DNA of 64,000 bases from an uncultured Colwellia sp. (GCA_913058245.1 CAJXQJ010000008.1:103348-167347); one strand, 5' to 3'. Shown: positions 44,286 through 54,854, numbered from the stretch's first letter. A program made the numbers and translations. The notes: generated from the letters alone by a model not told the origin.

Positions 44286-45854
44286 CTAGGCAAAGTAATC
44301 ACTTATAAACGTATCAAAGTCGACTGTATCCGCCTTTTCAATTGCAGATTGTGCTGCTAATGACTCAGCCGCTGTATCAGCAAAATACTGTGCACTATAA
44401 GCTTGATAATCTTGTGCTAACAACTGCTCTTTATAGGTACTTGCATTAGCCAATGCAATTTGAGTTAACGATTGCTGCTCAGTAACAACTTTTGATAAGA
44501 TTTGTGCTGATGGCGTTAAATTAGCGTTGTTAATTTTTTCTGCTTCTGTTGCTAACGCTGTTTGATACAAGTTATTGCCATTGGCTTGATCAAGCAAAGT
44601 GGCAACATTTGCTAATTTAGTAAAAATTTCATTACCCCATTGAGGTATTAATTTATCTTCATCATGATCTTTAAGCAATAATTCTGGATCGCGACCTCGC
44701 ACGACTACCTGGTCCATATTTTCTTCACAAACGGCTTGTTCCGCACAACTAAGTTCTGGGCTTGCTTCAAATAAACAATATGTTAGAAAAATATCTAAAA
44801 ATCGAATTTGTTCAACACTAATTCCGGTCGCTGAAAATGGGTTTACATCTAAAGCCCTAACCTCTATATATTCAACACCTCGATTTTTTAACGCTTCTGA
44901 GGGTTTTTCATTAGGTTTAGCAACGCATTTTGGCCTAACAGGAGCATATAATTCGTTCTCAATTTGCAAGACATTAGCATTCAATTGCTGATATTCACCA
45001 TTCACCTTAATGCCAATTTCAGCGAATTTGTCGGATGGCAAGTTAATAGCGTTTTTAACGCCATCTAAATAACCAGACAAATTGTTATAACAAATTTGTA
45101 AAGATGATTGTTCACTGTTGGTATAACCTAAATCGCTCATTCTTAGCGAAGTGGCATGCTCTAAATACATATAACCTTTATCAGTTTTCTTAAATGGCAA
45201 GTTAGTATTTTTATTTTGTAAAAATGAACTGCATATAGCTGGCGAGCTACCATATAGATATGGAATCAACCAACAAAAACGCTTATAGTTTCTTAATAAA
45301 GCAAAGTACTTCTCTGAAATATAATCATCAATTGGCATGCTGCTTTTTTCAATTGCCTGCATGGATTGCCAAAAACTCTTTGGAAAAGAGAAATTGAAGT
45401 GAATCCCAGAGATTACTTGCATCATACTACCGTAGCGGTTTTTCAAACCTTGACGGTAAACAGTTTTCATTTTGCCTATATTTGACTTACCGTATTGTGC
45501 CAGCGGAATTTTATCGTCATCTTCGACAAAACACGGCATACTCATTGGCCATAAAATCTCACCATCAAGCTGACTTAAAGTAAACTTTTGTACGTCTTCT
45601 AATTGTGAAATTGCAACTTCAGGTGCATAACTAACTGGAGTAATAAACTCCAATAAGGTTTCTGAATAGTCGGTGGTAATATTAGGATGAGTCAGCGCCG
45701 AACCTAATTTTTCACTGTGCGCTTGTTCAGATAATCGTCCTTTAGGCAGTGCCCTAAGTGCTTCACGCTCTATACCACGGCCAATTTTGCTTAAAGATGC
45801 GTTATGACTTTCATTGCTAAAAGCGGTGATATATTCATTTAATGATAGTGTCAA
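44286..45854 (-). CDS. gshA: Glutamate-cysteine ligase
   Basis: A 522-residue enzyme for the first step of glutathione synthesis, of the gammaproteobacterial GshA type. Blocks seen are KIGRGIEREALRALPKGRLS, SETLLEFITPV, SGIHFNFSFPKSFW and VEYIEVRALDVNPFSATGI. The start is TTG at 45854 with AGGA 7 bases upstream. E. coli gshA also uses TTG, which keeps expression low. It is transcribed alone, leftward. Glutathione made here would serve the glutaredoxin at 6.1 kb. Confidence 0.96.
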   Translation of the reverse strand: MTLSLNEYITAFSNESHNASLSKIGRGIEREALRALPKGRLSEQAHSEKLGSALTHPNITTDYSETLLEFITPVSYAPEVAISQLEDVQKFTLSQLDGEILWPMSMPCFVEDDDKIPLAQYGKSNIGKMKTVYRQGLKNRYGSMMQVISGIHFNFSFPKSFWQSMQAIEKSSMPIDDYISEKYFALLRNYKRFCWLIPYLYGSSPAICSSFLQNKNTNLPFKKTDKGYMYLEHATSLRMSDLGYTNSEQSSLQICYNNLSGYLDGVKNAINLPSDKFAEIGIKVNGEYQQLNANVLQIENELYAPVRPKCVAKPNEKPSEALKNRGVEYIEVRALDVNPFSATGISVEQIRFLDIFLTYCLFEASPELSCAEQAVCEENMDQVVVRGRDPELLLKDHDEDKLIPQWGNEIFTKLANVATLLDQANGNNLYQTALATEAEKINNANLTPSAQILSKVVTEQQSLTQIALANASTYKEQLLAQDYQAYSAQYFADTAAESLAAQSAIEKADTVDFDTFISDYFA

Positions 45855-46196
45855 AATAATTCCTGATGCGATACGCCAGTAAGTAAGAGCTATTTAAGGG
45901 TGAAACCTAAATTTTCAATGCCCACAGGCATTTATTATTATGTATTTATGCGCTAGGTCAAATAAATAAAGTATAAGCAAACATTTCTAAATACATTAAT
46001 TACATGATAAAACCGCTACTCACAGGCAACTTTTACATTTTCAGTGTGCATTATAAAACCCTACGAGAGAATATTGACCCGAGTAAATCAATAAATATTT
46101 CTTTAACTTAACTGCCGAGAATTGCAATGGTAAATTAGGTTCCTTATTAGTCTGGCATACGGTAAAGTTAGCGAAAAATAATAAGAAAGGTTTGCC
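45855..46196. other. Divergent promoter gap between gshA and nhaC
   Basis: No gene seen. It holds a short inverted repeat AATGCC/GGCATT (45917-45932) near gshA and the AAAGG ribosome site of nhaC at 46187. Promoters for both genes must lie here, but I could not single out clear elements. Confidence 0.4.
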
Positions 46197-47555
46197 ATGC
46201 AAGACAGCATTTTTAGTTTACTTCCTCCCCTTGTTGCCATTGTAATTGCTATTTGGCGAAAAAACGCTCTTTTCGCGCTGTTATGTGGCGTCTTACTATG
46301 CCATTTATTAATTAGCAACGGTAATCCTATCGATGGTTTCAGCGGCACATTTTTTGGTATTAGTGACGTCTTTTTATCCCTAGGCAATGTTTACATTATT
46401 AGTTTCAGCTTACTGATTGGTGCTCTTGTTACTATCATGAATCAGTCGGGGGCGGTAAATGGCTTTATTAACCATTTAGCCTCATTAAATTTAGTTAAAA
46501 ATAGCCGTCAGGCAAGTGTGCTACCAACAGTAATTGGTACCACGATTTTTACCGATACCAACCTAAGTATGTTCACTGCCGGCATGGCCAGCCAAAAGTT
46601 ATTTGATCATCATAAACTAAGCCGCGCTCGCTTGGCATACCTGGTTGATTCCACCTGTGCACCAGTTAGCATTTTGTTTTTAGTTAATGGTTGGGGAGCT
46701 TATGTACTCGGCTTGCTAGACGGATACTCCTTTGATGACCCCGTTGGCATACTTATCGGCACAATTGGCTATAATATTTACGCTATCATCGCAGTCGCTC
46801 TTGCCTATTACACAGCCTTTAGTGGCAAAGTGTATGGCCCGATGAAGTACGCAGAATCACTTGTCGAGGAAAACAAGCAAGCAACGGTTGATAATATTGC
46901 GCCAGCTCGAATAATGTGGCTGCCCATGCTCTCATTACTCGTTGGCACATTTGTATTGCTTTGGTTTACTGGCGATGGTGATATACGCCGCGGCTCAGGC
47001 GCATTTTCCGTTTTTTGGTCGGTGATTGCAGCACTAGTATTCTTAATCATACTGGTACTCGGCCATCAGCTAATGGCATTCAAACAAATAATGTCAGCAG
47101 CAGTTCAAGGCATTAAACACATGTCACCAGTAGTAGCGATATTAGTCTTATCCTTTGCTTTTGGTGACGCAATAAAAGTACTTGGTACAGGGGTTTACGT
47201 TAGCCAATTAATTAATGTTGACGTACCACTATTTTTAATCGCGCCAATTCTATTTGTTGCAGCCGCTATTATGGCATTTGCTACTGGCACTTCATGGGGT
47301 ACGTTTGCGATATTAATCCCAATTGCGGTACCTATCGCTCAGCAAAGCGGCCTACCTGTTGAATTTTTAGTTGCTGCGGTACTCGGTGGTGGCATTTTTG
47401 GTGACCACGCATCTCCTATCTCTGACACAACTGTTGTTGCCTCTATTGCCAGTGGTTGCGATCACTTCGAGCATGTGAAAACTCAGTTGCCATATGCCTT
47501 AGTTGGCGCAACATTAACTATAATTACTTATATTGCCATTGGCTTGAGCTTTTAA
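46197..47555 (+). CDS. nhaC: NhaC-type Na+/H+ antiporter
   Basis: A 452-residue membrane protein with about twelve helices. Characteristic stretches are GTTIFTDTNLSMFTAGMAS, FATGTSWGTFAILIPIAVP and GGGIFGDHASPISDTTVVAS. Members move Na+ out against H+, or exchange organic substrates such as malate and lactate. Pure Na+/H+ function is likely but not certain. In a marine cell it would support the sodium gradient also used by the PomAB stator. AAAGG precedes the ATG. The next gene starts 9 bases after its stop. Confidence 0.92.
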   Translation: MQDSIFSLLPPLVAIVIAIWRKNALFALLCGVLLCHLLISNGNPIDGFSGTFFGISDVFLSLGNVYIISFSLLIGALVTIMNQSGAVNGFINHLASLNLVKNSRQASVLPTVIGTTIFTDTNLSMFTAGMASQKLFDHHKLSRARLAYLVDSTCAPVSILFLVNGWGAYVLGLLDGYSFDDPVGILIGTIGYNIYAIIAVALAYYTAFSGKVYGPMKYAESLVEENKQATVDNIAPARIMWLPMLSLLVGTFVLLWFTGDGDIRRGSGAFSVFWSVIAALVFLIILVLGHQLMAFKQIMSAAVQGIKHMSPVVAILVLSFAFGDAIKVLGTGVYVSQLINVDVPLFLIAPILFVAAAIMAFATGTSWGTFAILIPIAVPIAQQSGLPVEFLVAAVLGGGIFGDHASPISDTTVVASIASGCDHFEHVKTQLPYALVGATLTIITYIAIGLSF

Positions 47556-47564
47556 TAAACCGTC

Positions 47565-48272
47565 ATGACAAAAATGAATACGATTAAGCTAGTTGATGAA
47601 GAAGTTGATTTTTTAGTTGTTGATAAGCCCAATGACGTTAATTTTCATGATGAAGAAAACACGGGGTTTGGTTTTTACTCACAAGTAAAAAAGTTCGCAG
47701 CAGCGCAGCTTGGTGTTGAAGAACTTTATCCTGTCCATCGTTTAGATAAAATGACTTCGGGCTTAATTGTATTTGCAAAAAATATTAATACCGCCCGAGC
47801 ATTCCAGTTAATGTTCGAACAGCATCAAGTCGAAAAATATTACTTAGCTATCGCTGACGGTAAACCCAAAAAGAAGCAAGGCCTGATCAAAGGCGACATG
47901 GAGAAAAGCCGTCGTGGTATGTGGAAGTTAATGCGAACCACGGAAAATCCTGCAATCAGCCAGTTTATCTCCAGTAGTATTGCCGTTAAAAGACGAATAT
48001 ATTTAATCAAACCTCATTCGGGTAAAACACACCAAATTCGCGTTGCATTAAATAGCTTAGGTGTGCCTATTTTAGGTGATCCTTTATATGGTAATAACAC
48101 CAAGACTGATCGTGGGTACCTACACGCTTTTGCAATCAAATTTACCTTGGAAAATAAAACCTATCAGTATTGCCAAATGCCAACTTCTGGTGATGAATAT
48201 AGTACCTCAGCAACGATCGCAGAAATTGAAAAGTTAACGCCACCATGGCAACAGTCTTGGCCCAAAATATAG
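47565..48272 (+). CDS. RluA-family RNA pseudouridine synthase
   Basis: A 235-residue single-domain pseudouridine synthase. The catalytic Asp is in YPVHRLDKMTSGLIVFAKN, followed by YYLAIADGKPKKKQGLIKG and the RNA-base motif SGKTHQIRVALNSLGVPILGD. There is no S4 domain, as in the small RluA subgroup. It isomerises uridine in rRNA or tRNA; the target position is not evident. Probably co-transcribed with nhaC. Confidence 0.93.
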   Translation: MTKMNTIKLVDEEVDFLVVDKPNDVNFHDEENTGFGFYSQVKKFAAAQLGVEELYPVHRLDKMTSGLIVFAKNINTARAFQLMFEQHQVEKYYLAIADGKPKKKQGLIKGDMEKSRRGMWKLMRTTENPAISQFISSSIAVKRRIYLIKPHSGKTHQIRVALNSLGVPILGDPLYGNNTKTDRGYLHAFAIKFTLENKTYQYCQMPTSGDEYSTSATIAEIEKLTPPWQQSWPKI

Positions 48273-48365
48273 ATTAAGAAGCTACAAGCAATTATCTGTA
48301 ATAGAAAAATCATCCTTTCTATATTTCCTTCCCCTAAACTGAGTATCTCTACTTTAAAATTAAAA

Positions 48366-48390
48366 CAGGGAGCTTTCGCTCCCTGCTTTT
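48366..48390. terminator. Bidirectional terminator
   Basis: Stem CAGGGAGC (48366-48373) and GCTCCCTG (48378-48385), TTTC loop, with A-rich left and T-rich right flanks. Convergent genes. Confidence 0.88.
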
Positions 48391-48408
48391 AATTACGTTA
48401 ATTTATTG

Positions 48409-49755
48409 TTATAGCGAATGCCAAAATACAATAGCAATTGCTGTTGGGCAAACAAACTTAGTGTACCAAGGCCAGATTTTCCAAAATAAAGAGTGCTCTA
48501 CCATATCATTGCCCTCTTTAAGTTCAGTTAAAATATCATTGCGATACCAAATCCAACCAACAAAAACACAACAAAGCATAGCAATAATCGGCTGACCGTA
48601 TTGGGTAGCAAGTACGGCAACAAAATCAAGCATAAAGCTAATATTAATGATAATAATAGCGCTAAGAATAAAAATACCGATACCAATATAAGTGGTTACT
48701 TTTTTGCGCTCTATTTTATGGCGTTCAACCGCGTATGAAACCGGCCCTTCTAACATAGATATTGACGATGTTAATGCTGCCACCGACATTAAAATAAAGA
48801 ATGCCAATGCTACATATAAACCAATACTACCCATGCTATTAAATAAGCTTGGCAATACAGTAAACACTAAACTTGAGCCTGAAATTAAACTGCCATCTTC
48901 AGCAAAAATTGCTACACCTTGCGCTTGAGCAACATACATAGCAGGAATAATAAGTAAGCCAGCTAAAAAGGCAATTGAGACATCAATTAGAGTAACTTGC
49001 GCACCTAATGTAACTAAATTCTCTTTTTTCGAAATGTACGAGCCGTAAATTACCATAACGCTGGTACCCAATGACAACGAAAAGAATGCTTGCCCTAAAG
49101 CACTAATTAACAAGTCAGGTTCGAAAACTCGGCTAATGTCTGGATTTAAGTAAGCATTAACACCCTCTCTTGCACCTTTTAAGGTCATCACATATGAAAT
49201 TAAGCCGAGCAGTAAGAAAATCAACAGAGGCATCAAACGTTTTGACCATTTCTCAATACCTTCTTCAACACCACGGCGAATAATAAAAATAGTCAAAAAC
49301 ATAAACAATGCGCAAAACAATAAGTTACGTTGTAATGATTGGGTGATCACCCAGTCGGCAGCTGACTCCATACCAAGTAAACGAGTAAAAGGTTCAACAG
49401 CATACGACATCATCCAGCCAGCTAAAATACCGTAGAAACTTAAAATAAGTGCAGCACAAATGATTCCACCAAAACCAACAACAAAGGCAAAACGTTTGTG
49501 AAATAAATTACGTGATACTTTCTGTAAAGACGTTACCGCATTTGCCTGACCATATCGGCCAATCAGTAATTCAGCCATAAAAGCGGGATATGCCAAAGAA
49601 AAAGCAAGTACCAGATAAACTAGAACGAAGGCGGCACCACCATTACTTGCTGTTTGGGTGGGAAAGCCCCAAATATTGCCTAAACCCACTGCAGAACCTG
49701 CAGCAGCCATGATAAAACCTATGCGTGAACTAAACGCACCTCTAGAAGCAGCCAT
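48409..49755 (-). CDS. Sodium-dependent transporter, NSS/SNF family
   Basis: A 448-residue LeuT-fold symporter with eleven or twelve helices. The start RIGFIMAAAGSAVGLGNIWGFP holds the sodium and substrate sites of helix 1, and GQAFFSLSLGTSVMVIYGSY matches helix 6. It imports amino acids or related solutes with Na+. The substrate is unknown. It is a single-gene unit. Confidence 0.94.
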   Translation of the reverse strand: MAASRGAFSSRIGFIMAAAGSAVGLGNIWGFPTQTASNGGAAFVLVYLVLAFSLAYPAFMAELLIGRYGQANAVTSLQKVSRNLFHKRFAFVVGFGGIICAALILSFYGILAGWMMSYAVEPFTRLLGMESAADWVITQSLQRNLLFCALFMFLTIFIIRRGVEEGIEKWSKRLMPLLIFLLLGLISYVMTLKGAREGVNAYLNPDISRVFEPDLLISALGQAFFSLSLGTSVMVIYGSYISKKENLVTLGAQVTLIDVSIAFLAGLLIIPAMYVAQAQGVAIFAEDGSLISGSSLVFTVLPSLFNSMGSIGLYVALAFFILMSVAALTSSISMLEGPVSYAVERHKIERKKVTTYIGIGIFILSAIIIINISFMLDFVAVLATQYGQPIIAMLCCVFVGWIWYRNDILTELKEGNDMVEHSLFWKIWPWYTKFVCPTAIAIVFWHSL

Positions 49756-49919
49756 TTAAAACCATCTTATTATTATTCGGATGTAGCTTAATCTACTTAA
49801 ACTCATAACAAAAAAACAGCGTTTATTACGAAAAAGCCTATTGAAAGTAACTTTAAGGGAAATTCTATGCGTAAACTTTTACTTACTGTTTAAATTACAG
49901 GCAAAATAGATATACAAAA

Positions 49920-49945
49920 AATAAAAAAGAGGCAATTAGCCTCTT
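49920..49945 (-). terminator. Terminator of yajQ
   Basis: Stem AAGAGGC (49927-49933) and GCCTCTT (49939-49945) with an A-run on the left, i.e. T-run on the minus strand. Confidence 0.82.
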
Positions 49946-50006
49946 CTTAAAATATAAAACGTTTATCACCAAAACAAACCTTGTGAATGGTGATTAAGAT
50001 TTAATA

Positions 50007-50489
50007 TTAATCTCTGAAATTATTAAACTGAAAAGATTGCTCTAACTCAGCTTCTCTCACTAACTTCATTACTGCTTGTAAGTCATCACGTTTTTTACCC
50101 GTTACGCGTACTTGTTCGCCTTGAATAGACGCTTGCACTTTTAACTTACTATCTTTAATCAACTTCACAACTTTCTTAGCTACTGGCTGCTCAATACCTT
50201 CTTTAAAGGTTACTACTTGGCTAAAGTTTCTTCCAGAACTCTCTACAGCGCCTAATGTTAAGGCTTTGGCATCAATATGGCGTTTTGCTAACTGTGCTCG
50301 TAACATATCTGCCATTTGCTTTAAACGTGCGTCAGCATCACCTTTCATGGTTACCGCTGGGCTTTTCCAAGTAAAGCTGGCATCAACACCACGGAAATCA
50401 AACCGAGTTGATAATTCACGAGTTGCGTTATCGGTTGCATTTCTAACTTCTTCCAAATTAATTTCGGAAACAATATCCATTGAAGGCAT
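50007..50489 (-). CDS. yajQ: YajQ-family nucleotide-binding protein
   Basis: A 160-residue protein of two ferredoxin-like domains. [33 protein letters not shown] and [18 protein letters not shown] are typical. YajQ proteins bind cyclic-di-GMP in Xanthomonas and RNA or nucleotides in E. coli. The frame opens four codons earlier at TTG; ATG 50489 with GAGA upstream fits the family start. Confidence 0.95.
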   Translation of the reverse strand: MPSMDIVSEINLEEVRNATDNATRELSTRFDFRGVDASFTWKSPAVTMKGDADARLKQMADMLRAQLAKRHIDAKALTLGAVESSGRNFSQVVTFKEGIEQPVAKKVVKLIKDSKLKVQASIQGEQVRVTGKKRDDLQAVMKLVREAELEQSFQFNNFRD

Positions 50490-50683
50490 AATAAATCTCA
50501 ATTTTGAAAAATTATCGCTATATTATCAATAACAGCTTGCAATATCATCACTAAGCTTGCCTTTCACTAGCAATAAAATATCTGCACTTCACTATTAAAG
50601 GAATTGAAGAGAGATAGTTTTACCACCAGAGCCCTGATATGATATCAAGCACCTAGATTCAATATTACTTTTGCCACACCTTA

Positions 50684-51046
50684 ATGAAAAGTCGCTACCA
50701 CCTATCTATTCTGACCGTTCTTATTACACTATTTTTTGCACTGTATTTTAGTTCAGAAGAATTTAGAAGATTAGTTTTTCGCAGTACTCAAATAGACTCA
50801 ATTGGTCATATCATTAGCTTCTTCGCATTAACTTGGGTACTGCATAGCATTTTAAAATTACCACTACTAAATACCATGCTTACAGTAGCTTTTTACGGCG
50901 CGTTAACTGAACTAGGGCAGTATTACTTGGGCTTTCGTAGCGGTGAGTTTAATGACTTCTTCTCAGATCTGGTTGGCATAGCCCTCTTTGGGCTAGTCCG
51001 CTGGTCTATTCTTATGTACCGTAATCGTAGTGGCAATAGGTTATAG
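50684..51046 (+). CDS. VanZ-family membrane protein
   Basis: A 120-residue protein with about four helices. The patterns SIGHIISFFALTWVLHSIL and GALTELGQYYLGFRSGEFNDFFSDLVG carry the conserved Asp/Glu/Asn positions of VanZ-like proteins. The role is unknown. The next gene starts 2 bases after its stop, so the two are co-transcribed. Confidence 0.88.
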   Translation: MKSRYHLSILTVLITLFFALYFSSEEFRRLVFRSTQIDSIGHIISFFALTWVLHSILKLPLLNTMLTVAFYGALTELGQYYLGFRSGEFNDFFSDLVGIALFGLVRWSILMYRNRSGNRL

Positions 51047-51048
51047 CC

Positions 51049-51954
51049 TTGAATATTGTCATTATTGGCCAAGGGGCTATTGGCTTACTTTGGTATCATA
51101 AATTATCAAAACAGGCTAGCAACCAAGTCAGTTTGCAATGTTCAGCACGAATAACTCAAGCCCCCAAACATTCGCTATTTACAGATAGAGAAAACCACAC
51201 AACTTCTCAGCCGTTAACCTTGGCAACCGCAAGTGACCTGCAGACTGCAGATGTGATTTTGGTATGCCTAAAGTCTTATAATATCGCGCCATTACTTCCT
51301 TCATTAGCAAAAATAGTAAGTACAAGCACTAGTGTTATTTTTTGCCATAACGGCATGATTAACCCACAGCAATTTTTAGTACTCAACCAACCTTGTTATA
51401 CACTACTAACCACACACGCCAGTAAAATTATCGAACCATTTCATACTAAACATACCGGGCTTGGTCATAACGATATTGGCTTAATTTGTGGCGACGCTGA
51501 AAGAACTCAGCAAGAAAAAGTCATTCAATGCTTAGCTGAGGCGCTACCAACAGTATCCTTCAGTGAAAACATTAATACCAAGCAGTGGCTAAAGCTAGCC
51601 ATTAACTGCGTTATTAATCCAATAACGGCTATTAATAATATTGCTAATGGCGCAATAGTGCATACTCAATTTCAACAGCAAATAGCGATGATATTAAAAG
51701 AAGTCGTCTTGATTGCAGAACATGACGGTGTGTTATTTGATCATCAGCAATTAATAGCACGAGTACTGACTGTCGCTAAAAACACGGCCGATAACTGCTC
51801 GTCAATGCGTAGTGATATTCTACAACAGCGACGTACAGAAATAGATGATATTAATGGTTATGTCGTTAATTTAGCGAAGCGTTTAAATATAACGCTAGTG
51901 GAAAACGAACGCTTAGTGCGTGAAATAAAAGCGCTTGAATATAATAATGAGTAA
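51049..51954 (+). CDS. Ketopantoate reductase family protein (PanE-like)
   Basis: A 301-residue NAD(P)H-dependent reductase. The Rossmann loop is IVIIGQGAIGLLWYHKL, then VILVCLKSYNIAPLLPSL with the catalytic-site Lys, and a C-terminal helical domain with KLAINCVINPITAINNIANG. The start is TTG at 51049. PanE makes pantoate for coenzyme A; related proteins reduce other 2-keto acids, so the symbol is withheld. The translation start is weak, which suggests coupling to the VanZ gene. Confidence 0.88.
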   Translation: MNIVIIGQGAIGLLWYHKLSKQASNQVSLQCSARITQAPKHSLFTDRENHTTSQPLTLATASDLQTADVILVCLKSYNIAPLLPSLAKIVSTSTSVIFCHNGMINPQQFLVLNQPCYTLLTTHASKIIEPFHTKHTGLGHNDIGLICGDAERTQQEKVIQCLAEALPTVSFSENINTKQWLKLAINCVINPITAINNIANGAIVHTQFQQQIAMILKEVVLIAEHDGVLFDHQQLIARVLTVAKNTADNCSSMRSDILQQRRTEIDDINGYVVNLAKRLNITLVENERLVREIKALEYNNE

Positions 51955-51990
51955 AAGCCAAACCAAATTAAAGCTGAATGCTATATATTA

Positions 51991-52029
51991 AAAAGGCCAT
52001 TAAGCAATCAATGCTCATGGCCTTTTTTA
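51991..52029. terminator. Bidirectional terminator
   Basis: Outer stem AAAAGGCCAT (51991-52000) and ATGGCCTTTT (52017-52026) with an inner GCA/TGC pair. Between convergent panE-like and thiI genes. Confidence 0.85.
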
Positions 52030-52074
52030 TATTTAAATTTAATTTATTGACTGCTGCTGTTACAAGAATTAAAC

Positions 52075-53529
52075 CTACGGACGATAAACCTTAACGTTAG
52101 TAAAACCAGCGCCTAATAAGTACAAAGCTTGTAGTTTGCTCATTATCCCTTGATCACAATACAATAAATAGTCTTTTGATTTATCTAAATCACCAAACTG
52201 AGTGGCTAATTTATAGAAAGGTAAATGCTTAACTTCAACACCATCAATTTCCAACGGGTTTTCATCTTCTTCTTCCGGGCTACGGATATCGAGTACCACT
52301 GAATTTTCTGGAATGTTATCTAAGGTATCTACAGCGTGAATTTCTTCTTCACTTTCTTTACCAATATCGCGAATATCAAAAACACGTGCTTGTTCAACAA
52401 CATTGTCTAAAATAGATAAGTCAAAATTTGCTTCTTCTGCTTCAACTTTTGATAGCACAGCTTTTACTGTTGGTTTTTTCGAAATAACACCACAGTACTC
52501 AGGAATTGTTTTAGCAAAATCTTCCGTACCTATTTTACGCGCAATATCAATAATATCTTGCTTATCGTAAGCTGCTAGCGGTCGTAAAATAAGGGTGTCA
52601 GTTACTCGGTCAATTACATTTAGGTTTGTTAATGTTTGGCTTGATACCTGCCCTAGCGCTTCACCTGTAATCAAAGCTTGAATGCCCATTTTTTCAGCTA
52701 CTTGGGCAGCAGCACGCATCATCATACGTTTTAACACGACACCCATTTGGCCGTTTTCAATGTTTTCTAATATTTCAGCAACAACTGGCTCAAAATCAAC
52801 GGCAATAAATTTCACTCGATGCGAAGCGCCATACTTATTCCATAAATAGTGGCTAACTTGTTTAACACCGACTTCATGCGCTGCACCACCTAAATTGAAG
52901 AAACAATAATGTGTTCGCGCACCTTTTTTGATCATTTGATAACTGGCAACACCTGAGTCAAAGCCACCCGACATTAATGACAACACATCTTCTTGGGTAG
53001 CAATTGGGAAACCGCCCAGCCCTTGATGACGCTCAGTAACAATAAATAAGTTTTCGTTTTTAACTTCTAAATGCACGGTAACATCAGGGTTCTTTAACTT
53101 TACACGTGCCGATTCAACTTGTTGATTTAAACCACCGCCAACATATTGTTCAACTTTCAATGAGTTAAAATCATGATTGCCAGTTCGCTTTACCCGTACA
53201 CAGAAGCTCTTATTTTCGATATTTTTCGCATGTACTGCCAAAGTTTTTTCATAAATATCGTGCACATCGGTAAAGTTTGTCTGTTGAACCTCAATGAAAA
53301 GAGGAATGCCAGGAATACACTTTAAGGTTTCAATTAACTTTAATCGATTTTCAGGTGAGTTATTAGCCGTATTAACTTCTATATTGTCCCAGTTCATTCG
53401 TGTAGTAACTTGCTCATCAACACGACGCAAAACATTTTTTATACTTGACTCTAAAATCTTAGTAAAACGTTTACGCACCGGACGGCTTTTAATGGTAATT
53501 TCAGCCTGCAATTTAACAATAAATTTCAT
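52075..53529 (-). CDS. thiI: tRNA 4-thiouridine synthase / thiamine sulfurtransferase
   Basis: A 484-residue enzyme that adenylates U8 of tRNA and delivers sulfur to it; it also supplies sulfur to ThiS for thiamine. NFLD and THUMP parts come first (about 1-165), then the PP-loop [17 protein letters not shown], and a C-terminal rhodanese domain with catalytic Cys in YCDQGIMSK. The presence of the rhodanese domain marks the full-length enterobacterial-type enzyme. ATG 53529 ([18 protein letters not shown]) is chosen over an upstream in-frame codon. Confidence 0.97.
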   Translation of the reverse strand: MKFIVKLQAEITIKSRPVRKRFTKILESSIKNVLRRVDEQVTTRMNWDNIEVNTANNSPENRLKLIETLKCIPGIPLFIEVQQTNFTDVHDIYEKTLAVHAKNIENKSFCVRVKRTGNHDFNSLKVEQYVGGGLNQQVESARVKLKNPDVTVHLEVKNENLFIVTERHQGLGGFPIATQEDVLSLMSGGFDSGVASYQMIKKGARTHYCFFNLGGAAHEVGVKQVSHYLWNKYGASHRVKFIAVDFEPVVAEILENIENGQMGVVLKRMMMRAAAQVAEKMGIQALITGEALGQVSSQTLTNLNVIDRVTDTLILRPLAAYDKQDIIDIARKIGTEDFAKTIPEYCGVISKKPTVKAVLSKVEAEEANFDLSILDNVVEQARVFDIRDIGKESEEEIHAVDTLDNIPENSVVLDIRSPEEEDENPLEIDGVEVKHLPFYKLATQFGDLDKSKDYLLYCDQGIMSKLQALYLLGAGFTNVKVYRP

Positions 53530-53642
53530 CAATAATAACACCCACATGTAGAATGGCGCGCATTATACACTAAAATTCAATATATACCCAAGTCAGCTAA
53601 TGACCCAATTTTAAGCAATATTAGATAACTATTAACGCTCCT

Positions 53643-53790
53643 GTACATCGACCCACATGAACACATTAACACCGTGATTTCATGGCTTACAAAGAACGAG
53701 CATGTACTTGTGTTATTGCCTATATGGATATAGATACTTTGCTTTAGTCAGGAACAAAAACTGACCGTACATCGACGTGCATGGATGCAC
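53643..53790. repeat. Degenerate intergenic repeats with GTACATCGAC cores
   Basis: The 10-mer GTACATCGAC occurs at 53643-53652 and again at 53767-53776. The second copy is followed by the inverted repeat GTGCAT-GG-ATGCAC (53777-53790). Related GTAC/CATG-rich pieces lie around them. This looks like a decayed REP- or MITE-like element filling the thiI-pomB gap (53530-53901). No gene is present. Confidence 0.5.
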
Positions 53791-53834
53791 TAATACCTTG
53801 AAAGACAGGATGTCTGAGAAAGGCCTGTACATAA

Positions 53835-53866
53835 AAAAGGAGTACATCTCTACACTCCTTTTATTT
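53835..53866. terminator. Terminator of pomAB
   Basis: Stem AAAAGGAGT (53835-53843) and ACTCCTTTT (53854-53862). The A-rich left flank serves the minus-strand pom operon. Confidence 0.85.
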
Positions 53867-53901
53867 GGATTTGCATCAACAAGCTTTAGTGCTTAAAAAA
53901 G

Positions 53902-54843
53902 TTACTCTTGCTTTATTGACACCGGCTCTGTTTCTTTCGCTTTACCTTGGTTAATGGCAATTTCAACACGACGATTTAAGCGACGATTCAAGCGATTAGT
54001 ATTCGGTACTAATGGACGAGTATCCGCATGGCCAACCACTAATAAACGTGATTGGTCAAAGCCCGGCACTTTAATAATCTCATGAGCTATAGCAACTGCA
54101 CGTTTACTGGATAAATCCCAATTTGAGGTAAATAATTCCGAATTAATACCTTGGTTATCGGTATTGCCTGAAATCATAATTTCACCTGGTACAGTATTTA
54201 ACAATAAGCCAATCTCTCGCATAATTGGTTTAAACTGCGGTTGTAAAAATGCTGACCCCGATGGAAATGAGCCATTCTCACGAATACGAATGATCACTTG
54301 CTGTCCTAACGACTCAAGCTCAATCGCACCATCTTGAATTTGTTGCTCAAGTTGGTCTGCTATTTTTTTAACTAAGTCATTCACTTGCTCTTGAGATGCT
54401 TGCTCTAGCTCATCTTTAGCTTTTTGCATGGCTTGTGCCGACATTTCGTCTGCGGTACTTTGTGATTGACCACCACGTTCAGTGCCTCGTTGCTCTTGTC
54501 GGCCACCTGCTGAGGTTTCATCACCAGCTTGGAACTCCAACATTTGTTGGGTCATTTCCATGGTTTGTTGCTGAATAACTTCTATTGGCGTCGGCTCAGG
54601 CTTACCGGGACGAAACTCTTGAGCAATAATACTCGTCCCTTTAGGAATATCCTTCACTTCAATTTTATTTTGTACACCAAAGGCAAATTTCATCGAACCA
54701 GCTATTTGCTTAAACTTTAAAACATCCATTTCGGAAAAAGACAATAGCAAAACGAAAAAGCACATTAGCAGTGACATTAAGTCAGCGAATGTTCCCATCC
54801 AAGCAGGTAGCCCGGGGGGCGGACATTTACATTCTTCTTCCAT
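53902..54843 (-). CDS. pomB: Sodium-type flagellar stator protein PomB
   Basis: A 313-residue MotB-family protein. The N-terminal CPPPGLPAWMGTFADLMSLL carries the ion-binding Asp (about residue 22) in its single membrane helix. A linker with a Gln/Glu/Met-rich section spans about 85-170. The C-terminal OmpA-like domain, with ISGNTDNQGINSELFTSNWDLS and VVGHADTRPL, grips peptidoglycan. With PomA it forms the stator that turns Na+ flow into flagellar rotation. The gene starts 11 bp after pomA. Confidence 0.95.
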   Translation of the reverse strand: MEEECKCPPPGLPAWMGTFADLMSLLMCFFVLLLSFSEMDVLKFKQIAGSMKFAFGVQNKIEVKDIPKGTSIIAQEFRPGKPEPTPIEVIQQQTMEMTQQMLEFQAGDETSAGGRQEQRGTERGGQSQSTADEMSAQAMQKAKDELEQASQEQVNDLVKKIADQLEQQIQDGAIELESLGQQVIIRIRENGSFPSGSAFLQPQFKPIMREIGLLLNTVPGEIMISGNTDNQGINSELFTSNWDLSSKRAVAIAHEIIKVPGFDQSRLLVVGHADTRPLVPNTNRLNRRLNRRVEIAINQGKAKETEPVSIKQE

Positions 54844-54854
54844 ACCTTTTTCCC

